A DNA stretch of 64,000 nt from Herbaspirillum sp. AP02 (GCF_015767275.1 NZ_JADWMY010000005.1:186001-250000), one strand, 5' to 3'. Shown: positions 1 through 11,003, counted from the first letter of the stretch. Notes: a model not told the origin generated them from the letters alone. Translations and numbers: made by a program.

Positions 1-289
1 CGATGAAGATCGCCTGGCGCATCAGGAAATGGTAATTCGAGTACGAGGCGTACTTGGGCGAATCGGGCAAGGCCACCGAGGCCGAGTACACCATCACCAT
101 GCCGAACAGCATCAGCAGCAAGACCACCCAGATCAGCGGCTGGTCGTATTCCATCATGCGCGAGCGTTGCTCCAGACCGATGCTGCCCGATGCACTGCCG
201 CGACCGGCCCGGACCCGGCCGGCGGCCGCCGGTGCAGCCTCCTTGAGGCCACCCAGCAAACTGCGCATCGATGACAGGTTCAGTTTCAT
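1..289 (-). CDS. ftsW: FtsW lipid II polymerase/flippase-type division protein (5' part only)
   Basis: This is the N-terminal 96 residues of FtsW, a SEDS-family septal peptidoglycan glycosyltransferase of the inner membrane; the rest lies beyond the left edge. A charged, Ala/Gly-rich cytoplasmic tail (about residues 1-45) is followed by the first membrane segment, which contains the typical [18 protein letters not shown] stretch. The ATG at 289 overlaps the murD stop as ATGA, which suggests translational coupling. Its place after murD matches the standard dcw order. The family call rests on the short N-terminus plus position and is strong. Confidence 0.93.
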   Translation of the reverse strand, partial: MKLNLSSMRSLLGGLKEAAPAAAGRVRAGRGSASGSIGLEQRSRMMEYDQPLIWVVLLLMLFGMVMVYSASVALPDSPKYASYSNYHFLMRQAIFI

Positions 290-2427
290 GCCAGTACCTC
301 GCCGCGCGAGAGCGCCAACTCACGCACCGCGTCCACGAAGACCTCGGCGCGATGGGCGTAATTGCGGAACATGTCCAGGCTGGCGCAGGCCGGCGACAGC
401 AGTACGATGTCACCGGCGCGCGCGATCTCGCCGGCTTTTTCGACGGCGGCTTCCAGGCTGGCGCAGTCGATCAGTTCGACACCGCTGTCGGCCAGCGCAG
501 CGCGGATGGCGGGAGCGTCACGACCGATCAGCAGCACGGCGCGGGCATATTTCTGTACCGGCAGGTCCAGCGGCGAGAAGTCCTGGCCCTTGCCGTCGCC
601 ACCGGCAATCAACACGATGCGGTTCGGACGACCGCCCAGGCCCAGGCCGTTCAGGGCCGCCACGGTGGCGCCGACATTGGTGCCCTTGCTGTCGTCGTAA
701 TAATCCACTTCCTGGATCACGCCGACCAGCTCCACCCGGTGCGGCTCGCCGGTGTAGTCGCGCAGGCCGTGCAGCAGCGGCGCCATCGGCAGGTCGATGG
801 CGCGGCACAGGGCCAGCGCGGCCAGGGCATTCATGGCGTTGTGGGCACCGCGGATCTTGAGGGCATCGGCGGGCATCAGGCGCTTCAGGGTGACCGGGGG
901 CGGCAGCATGTCCTTCTGCTTGCGACGACGCTTGCCTTCCGGCACCTCGTCGTCCTCATGCACGAAGGCATTGGCCAGCCACAGCATGCCGTTGTCGTTG
1001 ACCAGGCCGAAGCTATTGGGCGCGGTCGGCTCGTCCAGACCGAAGGTCGACAGCGGCGCGGCGCCGGAGGCCATCTCCATCACCAGCGCATCGTCGCGAT
1101 TGAGTACGCGCACAGTATCTTGGCCAAAGATACGGGCCTTGTCGGCGGCATAGTTTTCCATGCTGCCGTGCCAGTCCAGATGGTCCTGGGTCAGGTTCAG
1201 CACGGTGGCCGCATGCGGCTGCAGGCTGTGCGTGGTATGCAACTGGAAGCTGGACAGCTCCAGCACCCAGGCCTGCGGCAGGCTGCCACGGTAGGTCGGT
1301 TCCGGGGGCGGCGGCGGCGGGACTTCCACCAGCGCATCTTCCTCGGCCTTGCGGGAGACTTCCATGAAGTCGCCCAGGTTCATGGCTTCGCCGGTCGTGG
1401 CGGGCATATCGGGATCGGCCTGCGGCACGACGTCGGAGGCCACTTCCAGGGTGGCGGCGACGGCGGGGTCAACTGCTTCTGCAGCGACCGGCGTTTCGTC
1501 CAGCTCAGCGTTTTCTGGGGCTGCGGTCGCCTCAATGGTCTCAGTGGCCTCAGTCATCTCAGCAGCAGGCAGGTCTGTTTCGACAGCCTCGTGCGGCTGT
1601 TGCATCGGCCCGGTCGCTTCGCCGTCGTCAGCCGTTGCCAGCAGATCCAGCTGCGGGGCAGCGGGTGCATCAGTCGACAGCTCAGCAGACGAATCAGTGG
1701 ACGAATCAACCGGCAGATCGGCCCGCAGCACCGGCACGGCAATCGCTGCCGCCTCTTCGATGCGGGCGGCGGCGCGGCGATGCTTTTCGGCATCGGCCGC
1801 CTGCTGGGCATCCAGCACGGCCTGCTGCGCGGCTTGCGCCTCGGCTTCGGCCTGCGCCTGGGCTGCGGCGATCGCATCCTGCTCGGCCAGTTCGGCCAGG
1901 AAGACCTTGTCCCGGATCACCGCTTCGCGCAACACATCCAGCGCGGCCGGGCTGATGTTGCCGGCCACTTGCACCGACAGGCCGGCACGCTGGCACAGCA
2001 GGCCGGTCAGGCGCGTCACCGTGGTCTTGCCGTTGGTGCCGGTGATGGCCAGGACCTTGGGCTGGTACAGCGTTTCTTCACGCAAGGCGGCCAGCGCCTG
2101 CGCGAACAGTTCGATCTCGCCCCACAACGGCAGGCCACGCTCGGCGATGGCTGGCATCAAGGGCGCCAGTTCGCCATCGGGGGCCAGGCCCGGGCTGACG
2201 GCGACGAAGTCCACGCCCTCCAGCAGGGACGGCGACAAGGGCTGGCCCAGTTCGGCCTGGGCCTCGGGCGCATCACCGCGCAGGGCGGCCAGGCGTTCGG
2301 CCAGGGCCGCTTCGCCACGGGTATCGGCCACGCGCACGCTGGCGCCGCAGTAGACCAGCCACCGCGCCATTGCCAGGCCGGACTCACCGAGTCCGAGCAC
2401 CAGAACGTGTTTGCCCGAGTAATTCAT
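286..2427 (-). CDS. murD: UDP-N-acetylmuramoylalanine--D-glutamate ligase with large internal insertion
   Basis: MurD adds D-glutamate to UDP-MurNAc-L-Ala in the cytoplasm using ATP. Visible are the N-terminal Rossmann region ([17 protein letters not shown]), the ATP loop GTNGKTT (about residues 130-136), LELSSFQL (389-396), the [11 protein letters not shown] stretch and HNAMNALAA. The product is 713 aa, against roughly 440-500 usual for MurD. The excess is mostly one insertion, about residues 174-381, falling just before LELSSFQL. It begins as an Ala/Gln/Glu-rich helix-like stretch, becomes acidic and Ser/Thr/Pro-rich, and ends in a run of prolines. A second small basic insert (GKRRRKQK) lies before the C-terminal domain. 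I chose ATG 2427 (GGAAA upstream); an in-frame GTG at 2445 would add six residues. Confidence 0.95.
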   Translation of the reverse strand: MNYSGKHVLVLGLGESGLAMARWLVYCGASVRVADTRGEAALAERLAALRGDAPEAQAELGQPLSPSLLEGVDFVAVSPGLAPDGELAPLMPAIAERGLPLWGEIELFAQALAALREETLYQPKVLAITGTNGKTTVTRLTGLLCQRAGLSVQVAGNISPAALDVLREAVIRDKVFLAELAEQDAIAAAQAQAEAEAQAAQQAVLDAQQAADAEKHRRAAARIEEAAAIAVPVLRADLPVDSSTDSSAELSTDAPAAPQLDLLATADDGEATGPMQQPHEAVETDLPAAEMTEATETIEATAAPENAELDETPVAAEAVDPAVAATLEVASDVVPQADPDMPATTGEAMNLGDFMEVSRKAEEDALVEVPPPPPPEPTYRGSLPQAWVLELSSFQLHTTHSLQPHAATVLNLTQDHLDWHGSMENYAADKARIFGQDTVRVLNRDDALVMEMASGAAPLSTFGLDEPTAPNSFGLVNDNGMLWLANAFVHEDDEVPEGKRRRKQKDMLPPPVTLKRLMPADALKIRGAHNAMNALAALALCRAIDLPMAPLLHGLRDYTGEPHRVELVGVIQEVDYYDDSKGTNVGATVAALNGLGLGGRPNRIVLIAGGDGKGQDFSPLDLPVQKYARAVLLIGRDAPAIRAALADSGVELIDCASLEAAVEKAGEIARAGDIVLLSPACASLDMFRNYAHRAEVFVDAVRELALSRGEVLA

Positions 2428-2470
2428 CGTTGTTTCCAAACTCACTTCTCTAGAACCTGCTTGCTACAAA

Positions 2471-2501
2471 GGCGCCCCTGACATGGTCGGCAAGGGGCGC
2501 C
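2471..2501 (-). terminator. Hairpin between mraY and murD (candidate intra-operon attenuator)
   Basis: A perfect 9-bp stem, GGCGCCCCT (2471-2479) with AGGGGCGCC (2493-2501), encloses a 13-nt loop in the 108-nt gap between mraY and murD. Reading in operon direction it is followed by only a short T stretch (TTTGT). On the opposite strand it is followed by TGTTTTCTTT. It may partly terminate or process the dcw transcript, or protect an mRNA end; function is not shown. Confidence 0.45.
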
Positions 2502-2535
2502 GTGTTTTCTTTCCTGCTGCGAAGTCAAAACAAGC

Positions 2536-3705
2536 TCAACGCAGCTTCAGCGTCGACAACCCCACCAGGACCAGCATCATGGTGATGATCCAGAAACGGA
2601 CCACCACCTGGGTTTCCTTCCAGCCCTTCTGCTCGTAGTGATGGTGCAGCGGCGCCATCAGGAGTACGCGGCGACCGGTACCGAAACGCTTCTTCGTATA
2701 TTTGAAATAGGCCACCTGGATCATCACCGACAGGGTCTCCACCACGAAGATGCCGCCCATGATGAAGAGCACGATTTCCTGGCGCACGATCACGGCGATG
2801 GTGCCCAGCGCGCCGCCCAGCGCCAGCGCGCCGACGTCACCCATGAACACCTGCGCCGGGTAGGCGTTGTACCAGAGGAAGGCCAGGCCCGCGCCGCCCA
2901 TGGCGCCGCAGAAGATCAGCAGTTCGCCGGCGCCCGGGATGTGCGGGATGAACAGGTATTTGGCGTAGCTGGCATTGCCGGTCAGGTAGGCAAACAGGCC
3001 CAGCGCGGCGCCCACCAGTACGGTGGGCATGATGGCCAGGCCATCCAGGCCGTCGGTCAGGTTGACGGCATTGCTGGTACCGACGATGACGAAATAGGTC
3101 AGCGCGATGAAGCCCCACACACCCAGCGGATAGGTGACCGTCTTGAAGAACGGCACGATCAGGTCGGCCTTGGGCGGCAGATCCAGGCTGAAGCCGGAAC
3201 GCACCCACGCCACGAACAGGTCGAAGACCTTCATGTTGCTCACTTCCGAGACCGAGAAGGCCAGGTAGAACGCTGCCACCAGGCCGATCAGCGACTGCCA
3301 GAAATACTTTTCGCGCGAGCGCATGCCCTGCGGGTCGCGATAGACCACCTTGCGATAGTCATCAACCCAGCCGACGGCGCCGAAACCGAGCGTGACGATC
3401 AGCACGATCCAGACGAAACGGTTGGACAGGTCGGCCCACAGCAGGGTGGAAACGCCGATGCCGATCAGGATCAGCACGCCGCCCATGGTGGGGGTGCCGG
3501 ACTTGATCAGGTGGGTCTGGGGACCATCGGTGCGCACCGCCTGGCCGACCTTCATGCGGGTCAGCATGCGGATCACGGCCGGGCCTGCGATCATGCCGAT
3601 CAACAACGCCGTCAGCGTGGCGAACACCGCGCGGAAGGTGATGAAGTTGAACAGGCGCAGAAAGCCGAAATCCTGTTGAAAATTCTGTGCGAGCCAGACC
3701 AGCAT
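2536..3705 (-). CDS. mraY: Phospho-N-acetylmuramoyl-pentapeptide transferase
   Basis: MraY transfers phospho-MurNAc-pentapeptide from UDP to undecaprenyl phosphate, making lipid I at the inner membrane. The 389-aa protein has the expected multi-pass pattern and the family motifs [13 protein letters not shown], the metal-binding [12 protein letters not shown] loop and the C-terminal [13 protein letters not shown] histidine motif. The start at 3705 (MLVWLAQNF) gives the standard family length and lies one base after the murF stop; an upstream in-frame start would add 20 residues inside murF and is unlikely. Confidence 0.97.
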   Translation of the reverse strand: MLVWLAQNFQQDFGFLRLFNFITFRAVFATLTALLIGMIAGPAVIRMLTRMKVGQAVRTDGPQTHLIKSGTPTMGGVLILIGIGVSTLLWADLSNRFVWIVLIVTLGFGAVGWVDDYRKVVYRDPQGMRSREKYFWQSLIGLVAAFYLAFSVSEVSNMKVFDLFVAWVRSGFSLDLPPKADLIVPFFKTVTYPLGVWGFIALTYFVIVGTSNAVNLTDGLDGLAIMPTVLVGAALGLFAYLTGNASYAKYLFIPHIPGAGELLIFCGAMGGAGLAFLWYNAYPAQVFMGDVGALALGGALGTIAVIVRQEIVLFIMGGIFVVETLSVMIQVAYFKYTKKRFGTGRRVLLMAPLHHHYEQKGWKETQVVVRFWIITMMLVLVGLSTLKLR

Positions 3706-3706
3706 G

Positions 3707-5149
3707 CTAATGGGTCTCCTGTTGATGTTGCGTGTTGGATTCAACGTTGACCAGATGCTGTACAACTCGCTCCATCTTCATGAAGCGTGAACCTTTTACC
3801 AAAACGGTCGCACCATGCGGTGCGGCCTGCTCCACCGCCGCATTGAGGGCAGCGATATCGTCGAAATGCCTTGCCTGTGCGCCGAAGGCCGCGACGGCGT
3901 GCCTGCTCAGTTCGCCCAACGCGAAGAACAGCGGGATGCCGCGGCTGCGTGCATAGGCGCCGATCTCGGCGTGGAATTGCGGCCCCTGGTCGCCGACCTC
4001 GCCCATGTCGCCCAGCACCAGCACGCGGGGGCCGCTGATGGCGGCCAGCACGTCGATGGCGGCGCGCACCGAATCGGGGTTGGCGTTGTAGGTGTCGTCG
4101 ATCACCAGGGCGCCGCTGACGGCCTGCTTGCGTTGCAGGCGGCCATTGACCGGGGCAAAGCTTTCCAACCCGCGCACCACGGCCTCGACCGCGATGCCGG
4201 CGCCCAGCGCGCAGGCGGCGGCGGCCAGCGCATTGCGCACGTTGTGTTCGCCCACGGCGGCCAGTTCGACCTTGAACTGCGCCGGCGGCACTGCCAGCCC
4301 CTTGACGTTGACCTGCAAGGTGCTGCCGAACACGCCAGCCTGATAGGTGGCGCTGACATCGGCTTGCGGCGTCAGGCCGAAGCTCAGCACGCGCCGCGTG
4401 CCGGTCTCTTCGCGCCAGAGGGCGGTGAAGTCGTCGTCGGCCGGGAACACCGCCACGCCATCGGCCGGCAGGTGGCGGATCACGGCGCCATTTTCACGCG
4501 CCACCGCTTCCACGCTGGCCATGAATTCCTGGTGCTCGCGCTGGGCATTGTTGACCAGGCCCAGCGTGGGCGCAGCGATGCGTGACAGCACCGCGATCTC
4601 GCCCGGATGGTTCATGCCCATCTCGATGACGGCCGCCTGATGCTGCTCGCGCAGGCGGAACAGGGTCAGCGGCACGCCGATCTCGTTATTGAAGTTGCCA
4701 CGCGTGCCGAGGTAGCCGTCTTCGCCAAAGGCGGCGGCGAGGATGGCCGCGATCATTTCCTTGACGGTCGTCTTGCCATTACTGCCGGTCACGCCGATCA
4801 CCGGGATCGGGTGCCGTACCCGCCAGCCATGGGCGATCTGACCCAGGGCGGCGCGACTGTCGGGGACCACGATGGCGGGCAGTGCAAAACCGGGCGGCAC
4901 ACGTTCGGCCACCACGGCGGCGGCGCCCTGGGCAGCCACGGCATCGAGGAAATCATGCGCATCGAAACGCTCGCCGCGCAGTGCGACGAAGACATTGCCG
5001 GGCTTGACCGCCCGGCTGTCGGTGACGACGTCGTTGAGAATCAGCTCACCGGCCGGCGCATTGACCACGCCAGGTACGGTGTGGTCCGAGGCCGCCGCCT
5101 CGGCGGTGCGAATCCATTCCAGCATCTGCTTGAAGTCGAACCGCATCAT
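3707..5149 (-). CDS. murF: UDP-N-acetylmuramoyl-tripeptide--D-alanyl-D-alanine ligase
   Basis: MurF attaches the D-Ala-D-Ala dipeptide to UDP-MurNAc-tripeptide, completing the cytoplasmic pentapeptide precursor. The 480-aa length is normal. The N-terminal [14 protein letters not shown] motif, the ATP loop GSNGKTT (about residues 122-128), the central [10 protein letters not shown] and [11 protein letters not shown] motifs and the C-terminal [11 protein letters not shown] motif are all present. Two adjacent ATG codons (5149 and 5146) overlap the murE stop as ATGA or TGATG, so the exact first residue is open by one codon. Translation is probably coupled to murE. Confidence 0.97.
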   Translation of the reverse strand: MMRFDFKQMLEWIRTAEAAASDHTVPGVVNAPAGELILNDVVTDSRAVKPGNVFVALRGERFDAHDFLDAVAAQGAAAVVAERVPPGFALPAIVVPDSRAALGQIAHGWRVRHPIPVIGVTGSNGKTTVKEMIAAILAAAFGEDGYLGTRGNFNNEIGVPLTLFRLREQHQAAVIEMGMNHPGEIAVLSRIAAPTLGLVNNAQREHQEFMASVEAVARENGAVIRHLPADGVAVFPADDDFTALWREETGTRRVLSFGLTPQADVSATYQAGVFGSTLQVNVKGLAVPPAQFKVELAAVGEHNVRNALAAAACALGAGIAVEAVVRGLESFAPVNGRLQRKQAVSGALVIDDTYNANPDSVRAAIDVLAAISGPRVLVLGDMGEVGDQGPQFHAEIGAYARSRGIPLFFALGELSRHAVAAFGAQARHFDDIAALNAAVEQAAPHGATVLVKGSRFMKMERVVQHLVNVESNTQHQQETH

Positions 5150-6672
5150 GCGCCCCCCATCATGGTGGAGCGCGCAGCCAGCGCCAGGGCGACGTGGTCG
5201 GCATCGAGGAAGGGCAACTTCTTGCCGGCGATTTCCTGGTAGGCCTCATGGCCCTTGCCGGCCAGCAGCACCACATCGGCGCGGGTGGCGTGGCGGATGG
5301 CCCACAGGATGGCACCGGCGCGATCGGCCAGGACCACCGGTTCCACGCGACTCATGCCGGCGCGGATCTGTTCGATGATGGCTTGCGGGTCTTCGCTGCG
5401 CGGATTGTCGCTGGTCAGCACCACGTGGTCGGCCTGCTCGGCGATCTGGCCCATCTGCGGGCGCTTGCCCGGATCGCGGTCGCCCCCGCAGCCGAACACG
5501 CACCACAGCTGGCCGCCGCGCTGGGTCGCGACCTGGCGCAGCGCGGACAGGGTCTTGTCCAGCGCATCGGGGGTATGCGCGTAATCGATCACGATCAGCG
5601 GCACGTCCGGTCCACCGAACTGCTGCATGCGGCCGGGCGCGGGCGTCAGGGCGGCAGCGGCCGCCACGACGGCGTCCCAGGCGAGTCCCTGGCTCAACAG
5701 CACGCCCATGATGCCCAGCACATTGCTGACATTGAAGCGGCCCACCAGCTGGGTCTTGACCTGGCCGCTGCCGAAGGGCGAATCGACATGGAACACGGTA
5801 CCGGCATGGCTGCTGCGCAACTGGCTGGCGCGCAGCGTGGGGATGCCGGCCGCCTGGACGTCAGCCTCTTCGGCCAGCGCGTAGCCGATCACCGGCACCT
5901 GGCGACCCGCCAGCAAGGGCAGCAGGCGCAGGCCCATGGGATCGTCCAGATTGAGCACGGCGTGCTTCAGGCCGGGCCACTGGAACAACTTGCGCTTGGC
6001 GTCTTCGTAGGTCTGCATGTCACCGTGGAAATCCAGGTGATCACGCGTGAAATTGGTAAACAGGGCGACATCCACATGCATGCCGTTCATGCGCCCTTGT
6101 GCCAACCCGATCGAGGAAGCCTCGATGGCCAGCGCGGTGACGCGCCCCTGGGCCAGCCGGGACAGGCTGCGCTGCAGCAGCACGGCGTCCGGGGTGGTGT
6201 AGCCGGTCACATCAAACCCCTGCTGCTTGCCACCGACGAAGCTGCCCACGCCCAGGGTGCCGATCACGCCGGCATTGCTGATGCCCGGCAGGCGCGACAG
6301 GGCAGTACCCAGCCACCAGGAGCAGGAGGTCTTGCCATTGGTCCCGGTGACGGCCACGGTCAGCATGCCCTGGTCGGGCTGCCCATACCAGGCGGCAGCG
6401 ATCTCGCCGGCACGCGCCTTGAGGTCGGGCACGGCTAGGTGCGGTTCGTCGATCTCTTGCGGCCAGGTGTAGCCCTCGGCTTCATAGACGACCGCAGCGG
6501 CACCGCGTTCGACGGCGTCGGCAATGTAGGAGCGACCGTCGGCATCACCCACGTAGGCGAAGAAGATATCGCCCGGCGCCACGCGGCGCGAGTCCGAAGT
6601 CAGTTGCGCAGCAGGCGCTACCTGGCGCAGCCAGGCGAGTATGTCTTGCAGGCTCAGAACGCGCTTGGACAT
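5146..6672 (-). CDS. murE: UDP-N-acetylmuramoyl-tripeptide synthetase (meso-diaminopimelate-adding)
   Basis: MurE adds the third amino acid to UDP-MurNAc-L-Ala-D-Glu. The 508-aa protein shows DSRRVAPGDIFFAY, the ATP loop GTNGKTS (residues 110-116), NFTRDHLDFHG and the DNPRSEDP motif. In this family the DNPR form marks specificity for meso-diaminopimelate, as expected for a Gram-negative wall. Its ATG overlaps the ftsI stop by one base (TAATG). It sits in the usual dcw order between ftsI and murF. Confidence 0.97.
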   Translation of the reverse strand: MSKRVLSLQDILAWLRQVAPAAQLTSDSRRVAPGDIFFAYVGDADGRSYIADAVERGAAAVVYEAEGYTWPQEIDEPHLAVPDLKARAGEIAAAWYGQPDQGMLTVAVTGTNGKTSCSWWLGTALSRLPGISNAGVIGTLGVGSFVGGKQQGFDVTGYTTPDAVLLQRSLSRLAQGRVTALAIEASSIGLAQGRMNGMHVDVALFTNFTRDHLDFHGDMQTYEDAKRKLFQWPGLKHAVLNLDDPMGLRLLPLLAGRQVPVIGYALAEEADVQAAGIPTLRASQLRSSHAGTVFHVDSPFGSGQVKTQLVGRFNVSNVLGIMGVLLSQGLAWDAVVAAAAALTPAPGRMQQFGGPDVPLIVIDYAHTPDALDKTLSALRQVATQRGGQLWCVFGCGGDRDPGKRPQMGQIAEQADHVVLTSDNPRSEDPQAIIEQIRAGMSRVEPVVLADRAGAILWAIRHATRADVVLLAGKGHEAYQEIAGKKLPFLDADHVALALAARSTMMGGA

Positions 6673-8450
6673 TACATACTCTCCTCAAGCGGTTCTTTGG
6701 GAATGATGATGTTGGTCACGCTGGAGTCCGGCGGCACGTTCAATGCACGCAAGGCATTGGCGGCCACGTTGGCGAACACCGGGCCGGCCACCGGGCCGCC
6801 GAAGTGCTGACCTTGCGGCTCGTCGATCATGACCGAGATGATCAGGCGCGGGTCCGACATGGGGGCAATGCCCGAGAAGGACGCCACATACTTGCGCACG
6901 TACTTGCCGCCTTCGATCTTGTAGGCGGTACCGGTCTTGCCACCCACGCGATAGCCCGGCACCTGGGCCTGGGGCGCGGTGCCACCGGGAGCGACCACGG
7001 TTTCCAGCATGCGGCGCATCTGCAGGGCGGTATCGGCCGAGATCACGCGCTGGCCGATGGGCGAGTCGGTGACCTTGGTGAAGGACAGCGGGATGATGTC
7101 GCCATTGCGGGCGAAGATCAGGTAGGCATGCGCCAGCTGGATCAGCGATACCGAGATACCGTGGCCATAGCTCATGGTGGCCTGTTCGATCGGACGCCAG
7201 GACTTGTACGGGCGCACACGGCCCGCCACGGCGCCCGGGAAGCCGAACTTGGGCTGCTGGCCGAAACCGACCGTGGTGAACATTTCCCACATCTCTTCGG
7301 GCGGCATGCCCAGGGCGATCTTGGCGGTACCGATGTTGGACGATTTCTCGATGATCTGGGCCACCGTCAGCGGGCCGTGGGCATGCGAGTCGCCGATGGT
7401 GGCCGTGCCGATGGTCATCTTGCCGGGCGCGGTCTGGAACACGGTGGAGGGCGTGACACGATGGGTGTCCAGCGCCAGTGCCACCGTGAACGGCTTGAGC
7501 GTCGAGCCCGGTTCGAAGGTGTCGGTCACCACGCGGTTGCGCAGCTGCGCGCCGGTCAGTACCGAGCGGTCGTTGGGGTTGTAGGTGGGCAGGTTGGCCA
7601 GCGCCAGCACCTCGCCGGTCTTGGCATCGACCACGATGATGCCACCGGCCTTGGCCTTGAACTTCTCCACCGCTTCCTTCAGCTGGGTGAAGGCGATGTA
7701 CTGGATCTTGCTGTCGATGGACAGGGTCAGGTCGCGACCATCATGCGGTTCGCGGATGGATTCGATGTCTTCCACCACGCGGCCCAGGCGATCCTTGATG
7801 ACGCGGCGACTGCCGGTCATACCGGCCAGCGTCTTCTGGGCGGCCAGTTCCATGCCGTCCTGCCCGGCATCCTCGATGTTGGTGAAGCCGACCACGTGCG
7901 CCATCACCTCGCCCTCGGGATAGAAGCGCTTGTATTCCTTGCGGGTCTCCACGCCCGGGATGCCCAGCTTGACGATCTTGTCGGCGGTATCCTGCTCGAC
8001 CTGGCGCTTCAGATAGACGAAGCTGCGATCCGAATCCAGCTTCTTGCGCAGCTCGGCGTCGCTCATCTCCAGCAGCTTGGCCAGTTGCACCAGCTTGTCC
8101 TTGGGCGCGGCCTGCACATCATCAGGAATGGCCCAGATCGCCTTGACCGGTACCGACGAGGCCAGCACCTGGCCATTGCGGTCGGTGATCTTGCCGCGCG
8201 TGGCCGGCAGCTCCAGAGTACGGGCATAGCGCGAAGCGCCCTGCTTCTGCAGGAAGTCGGTAGACACGCCCTGCAGCCACAAGGCCCGCACGATCAGGGC
8301 GACAAAGGCCACGAACAGCACGAACAGCACGAAGCGCGAGCGCCAGGCCGGCAACTTGACCTGCAGGATGGGGTTGGACGAGAAGGCCACGCCCTTGGAA
8401 GCCGCCACGCGGCTGCCTGCCAGGTTGGGACGCGGAGGCATCTTGGTCAT
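6672..8450 (-). CDS. ftsI: Peptidoglycan D,D-transpeptidase FtsI (PBP3)
   Basis: FtsI is the septum-specific transpeptidase that crosslinks new wall made by FtsW at the division site. The 592-aa protein has a short cytoplasmic tail, one membrane anchor (about residues 39-58), the PBP dimerisation domain beginning near ATRGKITDRNG, and the penicillin-binding domain with STLK (S316 as acyl-accepting serine), SSN (370-372) and KTGT near residue 510. The start overlaps the ftsL stop as ATGA. Length and motifs are normal for class B PBPs. Confidence 0.97.
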   Translation of the reverse strand: MTKMPPRPNLAGSRVAASKGVAFSSNPILQVKLPAWRSRFVLFVLFVAFVALIVRALWLQGVSTDFLQKQGASRYARTLELPATRGKITDRNGQVLASSVPVKAIWAIPDDVQAAPKDKLVQLAKLLEMSDAELRKKLDSDRSFVYLKRQVEQDTADKIVKLGIPGVETRKEYKRFYPEGEVMAHVVGFTNIEDAGQDGMELAAQKTLAGMTGSRRVIKDRLGRVVEDIESIREPHDGRDLTLSIDSKIQYIAFTQLKEAVEKFKAKAGGIIVVDAKTGEVLALANLPTYNPNDRSVLTGAQLRNRVVTDTFEPGSTLKPFTVALALDTHRVTPSTVFQTAPGKMTIGTATIGDSHAHGPLTVAQIIEKSSNIGTAKIALGMPPEEMWEMFTTVGFGQQPKFGFPGAVAGRVRPYKSWRPIEQATMSYGHGISVSLIQLAHAYLIFARNGDIIPLSFTKVTDSPIGQRVISADTALQMRRMLETVVAPGGTAPQAQVPGYRVGGKTGTAYKIEGGKYVRKYVASFSGIAPMSDPRLIISVMIDEPQGQHFGGPVAGPVFANVAANALRALNVPPDSSVTNIIIPKEPLEESM

Positions 8451-8715
8451 TGCGCCCCCACGGTGAGGTATTGGGTGCGGGCGGCGGTGACCGGCATCAT
8501 GTTCAGGTCACGCCGGGCCAGTTCCTCGATGCGGGCGTTCTTGCCCAGGGTGGACTGGTCCAGTTGCAATTGCGCCCAGTCGACATCCAGCTGGCGGGCC
8601 GCGCTCTGGGCGCGCTCCAGCTCGATGAACAGGCTGCGTGCCTTGTACTGGGCGCTCACCACCGACAGCGCGCACGCCACCAGCAGGGCGGTCAGCGGCA
8701 CGCACAGGCGGCCGG

Positions 8716-8719
<4 letters not shown>
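8447..8719 (-). CDS. ftsL: Cell division protein FtsL
   Basis: FtsL is a small bitopic divisome protein that with FtsB and FtsQ activates FtsWI. The 90-aa product has a short N-terminus, one membrane segment (about [17 protein letters not shown]), then a periplasmic coiled-coil-like stretch ([21 protein letters not shown]). Sequence alone is weakly conserved in this family, so the call depends on size, topology and position between rsmH and ftsI. The start is GTG and overlaps the rsmH stop as GTGA. Confidence 0.93.
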
Positions 8720-9687
<968 letters not shown>

Positions 9688-9699
9688 CTTGTCCGGCCG

Positions 9700-10128
9700 T
9701 CAGAAGGAAAAATTACTCAACACATCCGGCATGCCACCCGCTACAGCTTCGGCTTCACTTTCAGCCAGCTTGACGGCATCCCAGATTTCGAAATGGCTAC
9801 CCATGCCCAGCAACATCACGTCGCGCTGCAAGCCAACGGCGGCGCGCAACTCCGGCGCGATCAGGATGCGGCCGGCACTGTCGAGCTCCACATCCTGGGC
9901 ATTGCCCAGGAAGATGCGCTGCCAGGCACGGGCCGACATCGGCCAGTTGGCGATCTGCTCGCGATGCGTCTCCCAGGTCGGACGCGGGAAGAACAGCAGG
10001 CAACCATGCGGATGGCGCGTCACGGTGGCACGGCCCTCGCACTGCACAATCAGGGCGTCACGATGCTTGGCCGGAATGGTCATCCGGCCTTTGGCATCGA
10101 GATTGAGTGCTGACGCGCCCTGAAACAC
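9700..10128 (-). CDS. mraZ: Transcriptional regulator MraZ
   Basis: MraZ is a DNA-binding protein of the AbrB-like swapped-hairpin fold that represses its own dcw operon in E. coli. The 142-aa protein shows the two tandem MraZ domains: [15 protein letters not shown] near the N-terminus and [15 protein letters not shown] in the second half. The start is GTG at 10128 with AAGGA about seven bases upstream. It is the first gene of the cluster, and a matching operator lies 85-120 bases upstream of it. Confidence 0.96.
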   Translation of the reverse strand: MFQGASALNLDAKGRMTIPAKHRDALIVQCEGRATVTRHPHGCLLFFPRPTWETHREQIANWPMSARAWQRIFLGNAQDVELDSAGRILIAPELRAAVGLQRDVMLLGMGSHFEIWDAVKLAESEAEAVAGGMPDVLSNFSF

Positions 10129-10213
10129 TGTTTTTTCCTTCGACTCTGGCGAGTGAGATTGCTGATCGGGTGTCGTGCCATGTCAGGCAAATGCAAATGA
10201 AACTGCGAAATGC

Positions 10214-10248
10214 CCCACAAAAAAACACTTTTTGACACTGCCGCCCAC
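10214..10248 (-). promoter_or_regulatory. MraZ operator: four GTG-repeats at exact 10-bp steps
   Basis: Read on the minus strand there are GTGGG (10248-10244), GTGTC (10238-10234), GTGTT (10228-10224) and GTGGG (10218-10214), each starting exactly 10 bp after the last. The E. coli MraZ site is known as GTGGG repeats separated by 5 nt, giving the same 10-bp period. The two outer copies are perfect and the inner two keep GTG. The array begins inside the -10 element, which fits repression. Confidence 0.85.
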
Positions 10249-10275
10249 TTTAGAGGATGCACTATTGCAGGTCAA
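10247..10275 (-). promoter_or_regulatory. Promoter of the mra/dcw operon
   Basis: On the minus strand TTGACC (10275-10270) is followed after exactly 17 bases by TAAAGT (10252-10247). This is a good sigma-70 type pair, 5/6 and 4/6 matches to consensus. Transcription would start near 10240, inside the MraZ repeat array, leaving a leader of about 110 nt before the mraZ GTG. Confidence 0.75.
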
Positions 10276-10940
10276 GCGGTATACACAGGGAAAAACTGGA
10301 ATTTTGCTAATAAAGTCAAAGACTTAGCGCACTTCCTTAAAACAGCGTTTTTAGAAGTTTTTCGAAGAAAATGAAGGACTTAGCATTTACATTGAAGGTG
10401 CAACCTGAGCTTTACACATGTGTTTATCGTCAGAATTGCGTAACGGCGCGGATTTGCGCGGCATGGAAGAGCCGGCGTGCGCGATTTCGGGGCGCGCATA
10501 GGAAGGCCTCGGGGAGACCTCCTGCATCCCTCCGATTTGCGAGTGCGAAGCAAAGGCGACATGGATTTTGCAGCGCAACTTTAGTTCAAAAAAATCAGGA
10601 AAGTTCGCAAAAAGAGAGGCGAGGTGCGATGACAGCACCGGTCAAAGATCGTCCGGCGACAGCAAAAGAAGAAAACCGGACTGTCCAAATGCCCGAAGAC
10701 CTGGCAGGTTCGAGGCCCGGGGGAGGCAATCTTCATCAAATTCTTCATCAAATGAATGCCCTGACGCGTTTTTGTTTTGACTTCCGCGCCGACCACCTTT
10801 TACTATCCGTGTCTTTGGGGAGATCGATGTACCAAAACGGGGCCTCCATGGTCCGTTCCAAGGTGCTGAAAAGCACATCGGTTTTTTTCAATCAAGGTCG
10901 GTCAAGACCAGGTCAAATCGGCTGAAAACGCAGATAGGGC

Positions 10941-10971
10941 TTGCGAATCCGCCTCATTCCAGTGCTAAAAT
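10941..10971 (+). promoter_or_regulatory. Promoter of the HU gene (extended -10)
   Basis: TAAAAT at 10966-10971 is preceded by TGC, forming an extended -10 (TGnTAAAAT). A weak -35 (TTGCGA, 10941-10946) lies 19 bases upstream. The predicted start leaves a leader of about 25 nt before the GTG at 11004, which has AAGGA upstream. Confidence 0.55.
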
Positions 10972-11003
10972 CTGGGCACCTTAACAGTGAAAGGAATTTA
11001 AAA

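Larger units (their letters stand above)
10129..11003. other. 875-nt region between mraZ and the HU gene
   Basis: This divergent intergenic region is noticeably richer in A/T than its surroundings. It holds the mra promoter and operator near its left end and the HU promoter near its right end. In the middle I see a perfect 12-nt tandem duplication (TCTTCATCAAAT at 10730-10741 and 10742-10753) and no convincing gene. Open frames here have poor starts and no recognisable product. An sRNA or long leader is possible but unsupported. Confidence 0.6.

Noticed and set aside
271-2481. A 736-codon plus-strand frame opposite murD
   Set aside because: Shadow frame; MurD motifs are all on the minus strand and the operon junctions fit.
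10706-10726. GGTTCGAGGCC resembling a tRNA T-loop
   Set aside because: No acceptor stem, anticodon arm or CCA-like end can be built around it.
10371-10925. A 184-codon plus-strand frame in the mraZ-HU gap
   Set aside because: No recognisable product, no clear RBS, and its end runs up to the HU promoter. Low confidence as a gene.
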